A DNA stretch of 39,774 nucleotides, taken from contig JAWXUU010000015.1 in assembly GCA_044426085.1 (NCBI GenBank), positions 1 to 39,774 of the forward strand. Direction: 5' to 3'. Below are positions 16,119 to 23,182 of this stretch, one piece after another. The translations under genes and the position numbers were made by a program. Every line of letters starts with the position of its first letter. Positions within the stretch are counted from its first letter, which is position 1. The DNA is from JAWXUU01 sp044426085. Lineage in GTDB: Bacteria > Bacillota > Clostridia > Christensenellales > CAMQZB01. The notes beneath the pieces were generated by a model. The model was not told where the DNA came from. It saw only the letters and a list, made by a program, of their open reading frames with translations, and made no database searches.

Positions 16119-17841
16119 CAAACTTATCAAACAGTTTCTTATTTGAATCTTGAAGTTTTTCAGCAGAGAATTTCAAAACTTTTCTATCGTAGGTGTAAAT
16201 CCCATTACATTCCCCTTCCACATCGGAAACTTGCGTGTATACAATTGCAGAAAGACCCATTTCTATATGCGGAATAACTTCTTTTTTATAGAGCTCTACG
16301 ACGTCGTTTTCAAGCTTTTCTTTATCTTTATACATTTTATAGCCATATGGTTTATCGTTTCCATAGTGCCCTTTCACAGCCATAGAATAGCCGCCAAATT
16401 CCGAAAGCGCAATAACCCTTTTATCCTTTTTGAGTTTTACCTTTCTGAAATATATGTGACTGCTTGCAAAATCACCAGAGTTTGTGTCGTGCCATCCACT
16501 TGTTGAATCTATGTGACGAGTTTTGTCTATTTCTCTTATTTTGTCGGTTATTCTTGCACTGTCGAATTGTCCCCAACCCTCGTTGAAAATAGTCCAAGTG
16601 GAAATTGATGTTACATTTTTTAAAAGATTTACTGTTGCAACCGCATCTTTTTCAAATTCGTCACGGCTGTCTTTGCTTTTTCTTGAAAAAAGAGAATATC
16701 TTTTATCAGAAACTTTGACACCAATAAATGGCAATACCATTGTTATCATTGGCTTATATTTGCTGTCTCCCCCAGAAACGAAATCTTGCCAAACAAGCAT
16801 TCCGATTTTGTCGCAATGATAATACCAACGCAGTGGTTCTATTTTGATATGCTTTCTCAACATGTTGAAGCCTAGCTCTTTTGTCTTTTGAATATCAAAA
16901 ATCATCGCTTCTTCTGACGGTGGCGTGAGTAAGCTTTCTTGCCAATACCCCTGATCCAAAAGTCCGTTATGAAGGTATGGCTTATTGTTTAAAAACAATC
17001 TAAGTTTGCCATCTTTTGCAATCTCTGTTGAAAATTTTCTAAAACCAAAATATGATTTCACAACATCTTTTTCAAGCTGAATTTCAACATCGTAAAGCGT
17101 TGGCGATTCTGGCGACCAGCATAAAGCGTTATGAATTTTTATATCAATTGACTTCTCGCCTTTTAATTTTTTGCTTGCAACAATATTTTCGCCATGTTTT
17201 ATTTTTAGTTCACCACTTGAATAATCGTCAACATCAAATAAAAACGTGACGATTTTATTATCGAAATCTTGATTTATTGTAAGTTCGCTAAGGAAAGTTT
17301 TATTTGTGCTCTCAATCCAAACGGTTTGATATATACCAGAGTTAGGAGTATACCAAATTGTGCTAGGTTTTAAAACCTGTTTTCCACGAGCACCCCAACC
17401 TTGGTCGGTCGGGTCCCACACTTTCAAATACAGTTGGTTTTCATTTTTGCAAACTTCTGTTATATCAAAAGAAAATGGAATATATCCACCCTGATTTGTT
17501 CCCACCGATACGCCATTAACAAAAACTTCACAAGAATAATCAACACCACCAAAATGCAGAAAAACTCTGTCCTTAATAAAATCATCAGTCAAAGTGAAAC
17601 TTCTTTTATAGTGCATGATATCAGTTGGAAAAATTTGCATTTCTACCCCACTCGCCTTTGTTTCGGGAGAAAATGGAACTGTTATTTTCTTAGTGAATTC
17701 AAAATCGTTGCAGCCAATGTTTGCAACTTCAAAATCCCACACACCATTAAGGCAGAAAAAGCTTTCCCTTTCAAGTTGAGGACGTGGATATTCCGAAAGC
17801 GGAATTGCAAAATTTTCATGTTTGTTTATAATATTTTCCAT
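16102..17841 (-). CDS. Glycoside hydrolase family 2 beta-glycosidase
   Basis: The 579-residue cytoplasmic enzyme (no signal peptide) has the GH2 order: sugar-binding jelly roll (about 20-175, with LNGVWDFEV and YKRSFTL), immunoglobulin-like domain (about 180-275) and TIM barrel. The acid/base is E421 (TIFNEGWGQFD) and the nucleophile is E481 (ALSEFGGYS). It lacks the C-terminal large-galactosidase domains and the NKK motif that marks beta-glucuronidases (here DVEGECNGIYTYDRK). That leaves beta-galactosidase-, beta-mannosidase- or other beta-glycosidase-like activity open. It has its own promoter, back to back with that of an MFS transporter, at the edge of the sulfo-sugar island. A role in releasing galactose from galactolipid head groups is a guess from context. 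Confidence 0.85.
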   Translation of the reverse strand: MENIINKHENFAIPLSEYPRPQLERESFFCLNGVWDFEVANIGCNDFEFTKKITVPFSPETKASGVEMQIFPTDIMHYKRSFTLTDDFIKDRVFLHFGGVDYSCEVFVNGVSVGTNQGGYIPFSFDITEVCKNENQLYLKVWDPTDQGWGARGKQVLKPSTIWYTPNSGIYQTVWIESTNKTFLSELTINQDFDNKIVTFLFDVDDYSSGELKIKHGENIVASKKLKGEKSIDIKIHNALCWSPESPTLYDVEIQLEKDVVKSYFGFRKFSTEIAKDGKLRLFLNNKPYLHNGLLDQGYWQESLLTPPSEEAMIFDIQKTKELGFNMLRKHIKIEPLRWYYHCDKIGMLVWQDFVSGGDSKYKPMITMVLPFIGVKVSDKRYSLFSRKSKDSRDEFEKDAVATVNLLKNVTSISTWTIFNEGWGQFDSARITDKIREIDKTRHIDSTSGWHDTNSGDFASSHIYFRKVKLKKDKRVIALSEFGGYSMAVKGHYGNDKPYGYKMYKDKEKLENDVVELYKKEVIPHIEMGLSAIVYTQVSDVEGECNGIYTYDRKVLKFSAEKLQDSNKKLFDKFEEITT

Positions 17842-17868
17842 TTCTAATCCTTCCTTGTCAATATAAGA

Positions 17869-17897
17869 AGTCTATCATCATTTAATAACAATGTCAA
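17869..17897 (-). promoter_or_regulatory. Promoter of the GH2 gene
   Basis: On the minus strand, -35 TTGACA (17892-17897) and -10 TAGACT (17869-17874) are 17 bases apart, about 28 bases before the GH2 start. Confidence 0.65.
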
Positions 17898-17902
17898 TAT
17901 AT

Positions 17903-17945
17903 ATTTTAAACAAACATTGACTTATCATAATGTGCGTGGTATACT
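17903..17945 (+). promoter_or_regulatory. Promoter of the MFS gene with an upstream motif shared with the island's second promoter
   Basis: A -35 TTGACT (17917-17922) and a -10 TATACT (17940-17945) are 17 bases apart. Directly before the -35 lies ATTTTAAACAAACA (17903-17916). It resembles the segment in the same place before the GPH symporter promoter at 23081-23094. Confidence 0.7.
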
Positions 17946-17970
17946 CAAATAAATATAGGAGGGAACTAAA

Positions 17971-19281
17971 ATGAATAACAATAACACTTCTTCGCTTAAA
18001 GGCAGTTGGCTCGCCATTGTTTTGTTTGGTCTTATTGGTCAAATTGCGTGGTCGGTTGAAAATATGTATTTTAATATCTTCATATTCAATTATATTGGCG
18101 GAACAACAACTGATATTGCAAACATGGTTGCGGCAAGTGCGATAACTGCAACTGTCACGGCACTTTTTATGGGTGCACTTTCCGACAGACTGAAAAAGAG
18201 AAAAATTTTCATTTTTGCAGGAACTATTCTTTGGGGAATTTCTATTCTTGCTTTTGCGTTTATTTCGCGAGAAAATGTTTCTGCACTGCTAACAAATGCA
18301 AGTGTCGCGCAAATAACATCAATCACTGTTGCAATCGTTATTATTATGGATTGCGTGATGACATTTTTTGGTTCAACTTCCAATGACGGCGCATTCAATT
18401 CTTGGGTTACAAACATCACTGACGAAACAAATCGCGGTAAGGTTGAAGGCATTTTGTCTTGTCTTCCTATGGTTGCACTTCTTATCGTTGTTGGTGGAAG
18501 TGGAATTTTGATTGATGCTGTTGGATATCCAATGTTCTTTATCACTGTTGGTATATTCGTTATTCTTTGTGGCGTTTTGGGTATTTTTATAATTCATGAA
18601 CCTAAGGAGACAAGCATTTCAACTGACGGATATTTTGAAACTGTTTCATACGGCTTTAGACCATCAGTTATAAAGGAAAACAGTGGCTTATATATTTTGT
18701 TTATTGCAGTTGCTGTGTTTTTCAGCGGTGTTCAAATATTTATGCCGTATTTTATTGTTTATATGGAAAAATTCCTAAACCTAGATGTGCTTTCATATTC
18801 GATTGTGCTTGGAGTTGGAATACTTCTCTCTTCGATTTTTGCAATCATCTGCGGTAAACACATTGATAAAATAGGGAAGAAAAAGTTTGTCATTCCCGCG
18901 GTTTCACTTTATATCGTAGGACTTATTGGGGTGTTTTTCGCAAGAAACATGTGGGTTTTATTGGCTGTTGTCACGATAACACTTTGTGGCAATTTGCTTG
19001 TTACAATAATCCTTAACAGCACTGTTCGCGATTACACACCGAAAGATAAAGCTGGAATGTTTCAAGGTGTGAGGCTTATTTTCACCGTTCTTATTCCAAT
19101 GGTTGTTGGCCCGTATATCGGAAATGCAATCATTCAAAATTCCGGTGCAACATACATAAATGAATACAGCGAAATTGTGAATGTGCCCGTTCCCGCAATA
19201 TATCTTGCATCGGCAATTTTTTCCGTGTTCGTTCTAGCGCCACTTTGGATTTTTTATAAAAGAGAAAAATCTCAAAAATAA
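17971..19281 (+). CDS. MFS transporter (sugar-type or sulfonate exporter)
   Basis: The 436-residue protein has about 12 hydrophobic segments and the MFS loop-2 signature GALSDRLKKRK between helices 2 and 3. The start has AGGAGGG upstream. It begins SWLAIVLFGLIGQIAWSVENMYFN, typical of a cytoplasmic-membrane symporter branch often annotated as sugar MFS. It is divergent from GH2 and convergent with the isomerase operon, and sits inside the sulfo-sugar island. If the island ends in dihydroxypropanesulfonate, this is the best candidate for its exporter, because the GPH protein is the likely importer. The alternative is an importer for the GH2 substrate. Confidence 0.78.
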   Translation: MNNNNTSSLKGSWLAIVLFGLIGQIAWSVENMYFNIFIFNYIGGTTTDIANMVAASAITATVTALFMGALSDRLKKRKIFIFAGTILWGISILAFAFISRENVSALLTNASVAQITSITVAIVIIMDCVMTFFGSTSNDGAFNSWVTNITDETNRGKVEGILSCLPMVALLIVVGGSGILIDAVGYPMFFITVGIFVILCGVLGIFIIHEPKETSISTDGYFETVSYGFRPSVIKENSGLYILFIAVAVFFSGVQIFMPYFIVYMEKFLNLDVLSYSIVLGVGILLSSIFAIICGKHIDKIGKKKFVIPAVSLYIVGLIGVFFARNMWVLLAVVTITLCGNLLVTIILNSTVRDYTPKDKAGMFQGVRLIFTVLIPMVVGPYIGNAIIQNSGATYINEYSEIVNVPVPAIYLASAIFSVFVLAPLWIFYKREKSQK

Positions 19282-19300
19282 TTTAGAGATTCATATAAAT

Positions 19301-19330
19301 AAGCCCCAACTTTTTTGTTGGGGCTTTGTT
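19301..19330. terminator. Bidirectional terminator between MFS and the isomerase operon
   Basis: A 10-bp stem, AAGCCCCAAC pairing with GTTGGGGCTT around T6, is flanked by T-rich DNA on the right and A/T DNA on the left. It serves the plus-strand MFS gene and probably the minus-strand operon ending at 19368. Confidence 0.9.
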
Positions 19331-19367
19331 TTGTTTTACTTGTTTTATCTTTTTGTTTTACTTTTCT

Positions 19368-20705
19368 TTAATAAATGCAAACAGGGATATTGAGCATGTT
19401 TGCAAGTATTGTGAGTTCTTTTTGGATATCGCCATAACAGACGACATAATGTGGTTCAAACCCCGCTTTCACGGCATTTTCGATGATATCCTTGCAGTTG
19501 TTTTTCATCTTCACAACAATTGACGTACCTTGGAATTGCTTTTCTTTTGGCAAGATTTCGCCACTAGAAATAAAGAATCTGAAGTTATCATTTTCATCTT
19601 TTGAAACGCGGAAAACAGTTGCGCTGTCACACTTTTTACAGCCAAAGTCCATAACAGGACCAATCTTTCTGTTTGGATGAACGCCAATATTTGCTTTTTC
19701 GCCACTTGCAAGTGAACATGGAGCCATGCCACAATGCCAAAATGTTATTGTGTTTTCACTCTCGTCAATCGAAACTGGGTCACCAAAGAAAGTAGCTTCT
19801 TGAGTTAGCTTTCCACCGATAAACATTGAAAGTGCACCGAATGTGTCCGCTTCGCAACTTGAATAAACACCCATATCGTTAAGCATAGATAAAACACCGC
19901 AAACGGGCGTTCCGTATGACACGAAAAAGTCTGGCCAACATCTTGAAGAAATTGCACCGATTTTATTTTGAGTGACATAATCGTGATACGCTTTTAAAAG
20001 TCTATAAAAATCATTTATATTTTTTTCTGGCAATTCAGAAAAGCCACAGCAACAGCTTGCGAATTTATCGGCGTAGTCCTGACATTCTTCATCGTTGTAG
20101 CTTTTTGCTTTATCAATAAGCTCTCTCGCTTCGATTGATTCAAGCGTAACACCAAAATATTTTTGCAATTCTGCATCAGTTGCTCTGCCAAAGCCAAAGC
20201 CTTGCGGAGTGTGACCAATTGCAGAAATCTTCAAATTTGTTAGGTCAAATTTAACTTTTGAAGCTTTGATTGCAGATTCAAGGGTTTCTTTCACGCTGTT
20301 TTCTTCTGCACCGCCAAAGACATATTCAAAGCTAGAAATGCCCAATTTCTTCATTGCATTACCCGCAGAAAATGCACCCGTGAGAGAATTTAGGCGAAGT
20401 CTTCCGCCGTCAATAACAGGCTCGCGAAGTGTCCAAAGCAAGATGTTGCCATTTGTTTTTTTCACAATTTCCGAAACGTAGGCAGAGTTTGCAAACGTGA
20501 TATTTTGCACAATGATTAAATTTGGATTTTTATCTTGCAAAAATTCCGTAACTTTATCTATTGAAAGAAGCATCTCGCTTGGAAACACGCAATCTTCTGT
20601 TATTGATTTTATTAAATCAATAGATTTTTCGAATTCTATTTGAGCACTTTCAAGATGAAAAGTTGGAACGCCAATTGGCAGATATGCTATTTGAAATTTT
20701 TTCAT
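19368..20705 (-). CDS. L-fucose/arabinose-isomerase-like protein, predicted sulfoquinovose isomerase
   Basis: The protein has 445 residues from the ATG at 20705 (AAGGAAAA upstream); the longer frame overlaps the preceding gene. Motifs match the fucose/arabinose isomerase fold: LWTLREPVIDGGRLRLNSL, ISSRCWPDFFVSYGTPVCG, SSCEADTFGALSMFIGG and, near the C-terminus, WHCGMAPCSLA, which supply Glu, Asp and His metal ligands. These are cytoplasmic Mn-dependent aldose-ketose isomerases. It is shorter than classical FucI (about 590). It is the last gene of a four-gene operon with a DUF4867-type protein, a hydroxyacid dehydrogenase and a small transaldolase, the set described for the sulfo-TAL pathway. 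There the isomerase (SftI) makes 6-deoxy-6-sulfofructose. Substrate by context only. Confidence 0.72.
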   Translation of the reverse strand: MKKFQIAYLPIGVPTFHLESAQIEFEKSIDLIKSITEDCVFPSEMLLSIDKVTEFLQDKNPNLIIVQNITFANSAYVSEIVKKTNGNILLWTLREPVIDGGRLRLNSLTGAFSAGNAMKKLGISSFEYVFGGAEENSVKETLESAIKASKVKFDLTNLKISAIGHTPQGFGFGRATDAELQKYFGVTLESIEARELIDKAKSYNDEECQDYADKFASCCCGFSELPEKNINDFYRLLKAYHDYVTQNKIGAISSRCWPDFFVSYGTPVCGVLSMLNDMGVYSSCEADTFGALSMFIGGKLTQEATFFGDPVSIDESENTITFWHCGMAPCSLASGEKANIGVHPNRKIGPVMDFGCKKCDSATVFRVSKDENDNFRFFISSGEILPKEKQFQGTSIVVKMKNNCKDIIENAVKAGFEPHYVVCYGDIQKELTILANMLNIPVCIY

Positions 20706-20721
20706 AGTATTTTCCTTAATG

Positions 20722-21387
20722 TCAGTATTTAATCTGTCTGTTGTCGCCAATAACGCCAATCTTTGCGCCCGATTTCACAAGCGGTTCTCTATCCTTATGG
20801 CAGATTATCCATTTGTTTTTCATAAGTAGGATTTCCCCTTCTTTAGTGCTTGGTTTTACTTTTTCAAAATCAGCAGTGTTTGTTCCCTTTGCGAGAATTA
20901 TAACCGCTTTAAAGCCATCGCATGTCACTTTGCAAGGTGCAAGATGAAGCGAAGTTTGAAAAAGTTCAAACGAAGTTCCCGCTTTCACAAAGAAAAGTTG
21001 AGCGTCTTCCACATTATATGTATTGTCCTTCATATCCCAAGTGTGACCAAGCATAAGCACAAAATCAGTTACAGCATAAGTGATTTCAGAACATTTGTGA
21101 TATTCAAAGCCGTTGCAAGTTGAATTTCTTCCATTGCAGTAGCCAATTTGAATTTCAAGTCCGCCATAGATTTCGTTTTTTATTATTCCCGCAATTGGCA
21201 AACTTTCCATTTCAACTGTGCTTGGAACATATAAATTTCCATCTTGCGGAATTGTAGTGCTATTCATATATGGCTCAAGTGAAGAAAAATCAATTCCAAC
21301 AACAATATTGCCATAGGTTTTAAATTCTTCCGAGTGGATATCAAACACTTTTTTATCATTCACCTTTGATAGGTATTGTGCATCCAT
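20722..21387 (-). CDS. DUF4867-type protein of the sulfo-sugar operon (function unknown)
   Basis: The 221-residue soluble protein starts at an ATG with AAAGGGG upstream, one base after the reductase gene. It has no signal peptide or membrane segment. Its C-terminal part looks like a cupin-type beta barrel: HKCSEITYAVTDFVLMLGHTW, then a run of short strands with GTSFELFQTSLHLAPCKV. The spaced His, Glu and Asp residues could bind a metal. I believe it is DUF4867, which I recall as a conserved partner (SftX) of Firmicutes sulfo-TAL clusters. Possible jobs are sugar mutarotation or epimerisation, or sensing; none is proven. Confidence 0.65.
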   Translation of the reverse strand: MDAQYLSKVNDKKVFDIHSEEFKTYGNIVVGIDFSSLEPYMNSTTIPQDGNLYVPSTVEMESLPIAGIIKNEIYGGLEIQIGYCNGRNSTCNGFEYHKCSEITYAVTDFVLMLGHTWDMKDNTYNVEDAQLFFVKAGTSFELFQTSLHLAPCKVTCDGFKAVIILAKGTNTADFEKVKPSTKEGEILLMKNKWIICHKDREPLVKSGAKIGVIGDNRQIKY

Positions 21388-21388
21388 A

Positions 21389-22249
21389 TTATTTCCCCTT
21401 TATAACTGTTTTGATTGTGGCTGAGAAATCTTCTTTAGCAAGTCCGTCTGAAAGTGCTCGGTCGTATACATCCTTGGCATTTAGAACGCCACCCACAAAA
21501 ACATCGCATTCTTTTGCGAGTTCAACGCAGATATCAATATCTTTTGCCATGTTTTCAACGGAGAATGCCGTTGCGAAGTTTTCGCTTTCTATTGCAGAGG
21601 CTTTGCCGTCTAAATAGAAGTTTTGACCACCGCCATAAGAAACAGCTTTTGCAAACTCTGAAACTGCAATGCCTTGCTTTTTTGCAATAGCAATTGTTTC
21701 ATTCACACCATTTTGAATTTGTGAAACAAGTGCGTTGTGACAAATTTTCATCACAAGCCCCTTGCCGTTATCGCCCATTCTTATTATGTTGTTACCCATG
21801 TATTCCAAAATTGGTTTCGCAATAAGATATGCAATCTCGCTTCCGCCAACGTATATACCAAGCACACCCGCAATTGCAGCAGGTTTTGATTTCACAACTG
21901 GGGCATCGATAAATTCTGCGCCTGTTTTTTTGACCATGTTTGAAATTTCCACAGAAACACTTGGATGAATTGTGCTCATGTCTATGCAAAGCTTTTCGCC
22001 GTCTAGCACTTCCAAGATATCTGAATATACAGTTTTTGAATGCTCTGATTTTGGAACCATTGTGATTATCACATCGGCATTTTTTGCAACTTCACGGCAA
22101 CTTTCACAAGGAATACCGCCAAGATTTGCAAGCTTATCCACTTGCGACCTAACAAGGTCGTATATATAAACTTTATCATCGTGTTTTTTGATGATGTTTT
22201 CACACATGGATTCACCCATTATGCCAAGTCCAATAAATCCTATTTTCAT
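21389..22249 (-). CDS. 3-hydroxyisobutyrate-dehydrogenase-family reductase, predicted 3-sulfolactaldehyde reductase
   Basis: The 286-residue NAD(P)H enzyme has the Rossmann motif GFIGLGIMGESM at residues 4-15 and the catalytic Lys at K168 (MKICHNALV). At the substrate loop, carboxylate-using members (tartronate semialdehyde or hydroxyisobutyrate) carry DAPVSGG. This one has DAPVVKS (115-121), with a lysine where E. coli sulfolactaldehyde reductase YihU has a basic residue (Arg, from memory). That favours a sulfonated aldehyde. It would reduce sulfolactaldehyde to dihydroxypropanesulfonate and so regenerate NAD+ in fermentation. The start has AGGAG; it follows the transaldolase by nine bases. 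A different C3 aldehyde is the alternative. Confidence 0.78.
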   Translation of the reverse strand: MKIGFIGLGIMGESMCENIIKKHDDKVYIYDLVRSQVDKLANLGGIPCESCREVAKNADVIITMVPKSEHSKTVYSDILEVLDGEKLCIDMSTIHPSVSVEISNMVKKTGAEFIDAPVVKSKPAAIAGVLGIYVGGSEIAYLIAKPILEYMGNNIIRMGDNGKGLVMKICHNALVSQIQNGVNETIAIAKKQGIAVSEFAKAVSYGGGQNFYLDGKASAIESENFATAFSVENMAKDIDICVELAKECDVFVGGVLNAKDVYDRALSDGLAKEDFSATIKTVIKGK

Positions 22250-22258
22250 AATGTTCTC

Positions 22259-22945
22259 CTAGTCTGTTATTGTTTGATCCCAAGCGTCAGTGAAAACGCC
22301 AAGTCCGTAGTCTGTGAATGGATGTTTGATTGTATCTTTATAAACATCAAGTGCAGTTGTCACGATATCTGCACCCGCGATTGCACAATCGACGATTTGT
22401 TTTGGAGTTCTTATAGCAGCACATATGATTTGTGTTTTGCCATAGAAGCCATAGTTTTTATAAATCTTCACGATATCTTCAATATATTTCTTGCAATCTT
22501 CGCCGTTTTGTTCTTTCCAACCAATAAATGGGCTCATGAAAAGACTTCCGTTTTTTGCAGGAAGGATAGCTTGCGACGGTGAAAATACCAATGTTAGGTT
22601 TGTTCTGATACCTTGTTTTTCAAGTTCTCTTGCGGCTGTTATGCCAGCTTCTGTTGATGGAATTTTGATTGCAAAGTTTGGCGAAATTTCCGCAATTTTC
22701 TTACCTTCTTCAATCATTTTATCTGCGTCGTCAAGATGTGGATTGATTTCAACTGAAATTGGAAAAACGTCTACCCCTTCAATTCCTTCTTCTTTAACCC
22801 ACTCGGCAAGTTCTTTGATAACTGTTAGGAATGGTTTGCCACTGAGCATAATATGACGTGGGTTTGTTGTTACTCCGTCTATACCAAAAGTTTTATAAGC
22901 GTATTTGATTTCATCAATTTTTGCACTGTCTAGAAAGTATTTCAT
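22259..22945 (-). CDS. Small class transaldolase, predicted 6-deoxy-6-sulfofructose transaldolase
   Basis: The 228-residue TIM-barrel protein belongs to the FSA/short transaldolase group: FLDSAKIDEIK with D6, GVTTNPRHI, the Schiff-base lysine K94 (FAIKIPST), TLVFSPSQAI, and HPFTDYGLGVF at the end. In ordinary members the strand after SPF carries an Arg (SPFVGR) that helps to hold phosphate. Here it is SPFIGW (W143). It is the first gene of the minus-strand operon, ahead of reductase, DUF4867-type protein and isomerase. Context points to SftT: sulfofructose plus glyceraldehyde 3-phosphate giving sulfolactaldehyde plus fructose 6-phosphate. The fold is certain; the substrate is inferred. Confidence 0.78.
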   Translation of the reverse strand: MKYFLDSAKIDEIKYAYKTFGIDGVTTNPRHIMLSGKPFLTVIKELAEWVKEEGIEGVDVFPISVEINPHLDDADKMIEEGKKIAEISPNFAIKIPSTEAGITAARELEKQGIRTNLTLVFSPSQAILPAKNGSLFMSPFIGWKEQNGEDCKKYIEDIVKIYKNYGFYGKTQIICAAIRTPKQIVDCAIAGADIVTTALDVYKDTIKHPFTDYGLGVFTDAWDQTITD

Positions 22946-22994
22946 AATTTTCTCCCTGCATTTTATTATTTTGCATTTTTCAATATACTGTTTT

Positions 22995-23023
22995 AGTATA
23001 ATACTTTTTTACATGAAATACAA
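22995..23023 (-). promoter_or_regulatory. Promoter of the transaldolase operon
   Basis: On the minus strand, -35 TTGTAT (23018-23023) and -10 TATACT (22995-23000) are 17 bases apart, about 50 bases before the transaldolase start (GGGAGAAAATT upstream of ATG). Confidence 0.6.
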
Positions 23024-23073
23024 GCCTTTTTAGAAACTTCAAAATTTTATTTGGTTACTGAATATGCATTATT

Positions 23074-23124
23074 AACATTTATTTTAAATAAAATGTTGAA
23101 ATAATTTCATATTTATGTTATTAT
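23074..23124 (+). promoter_or_regulatory. Promoter of the GPH-GH31 operon with an overlapping palindrome
   Basis: A -35 TTGAAA (23096-23101) and a -10 TATTAT (23119-23124) are 17 bases apart. An imperfect 24-base palindrome, AACATTT at 23074-23080 and AAATGTT at 23091-23097 around an AT-rich centre, runs into the -35. It lies between the two divergent promoters, where a single repressor could control both operons. No regulator gene is found in the island. Confidence 0.6.
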
Positions 23125-23182
23125 TATGAAAAGATGATTTTTATATTAATATCGTAGTCAAATAATATTAAGGGGAAAATTA

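Noticed and set aside
16102..17841. GH2 protein as a beta-glucuronidase linked to the ManD dehydratase in a glucuronate pathway
   Set aside because: The NKK motif that binds the uronate is absent, and no uronate isomerase or fructuronate reductase is present. The two genes are 19 kb apart.
19368..22945. Isomerase-transaldolase-reductase operon as a glucuronate or fucose pathway
   Set aside because: Fucose use would need fuculose kinase and aldolase, which are absent. For glucuronate, the reductase lacks the SGG carboxylate loop. The YihQ-like GH31, GPH symporter and DUF4867-type partner all fit sulfoquinovose better.
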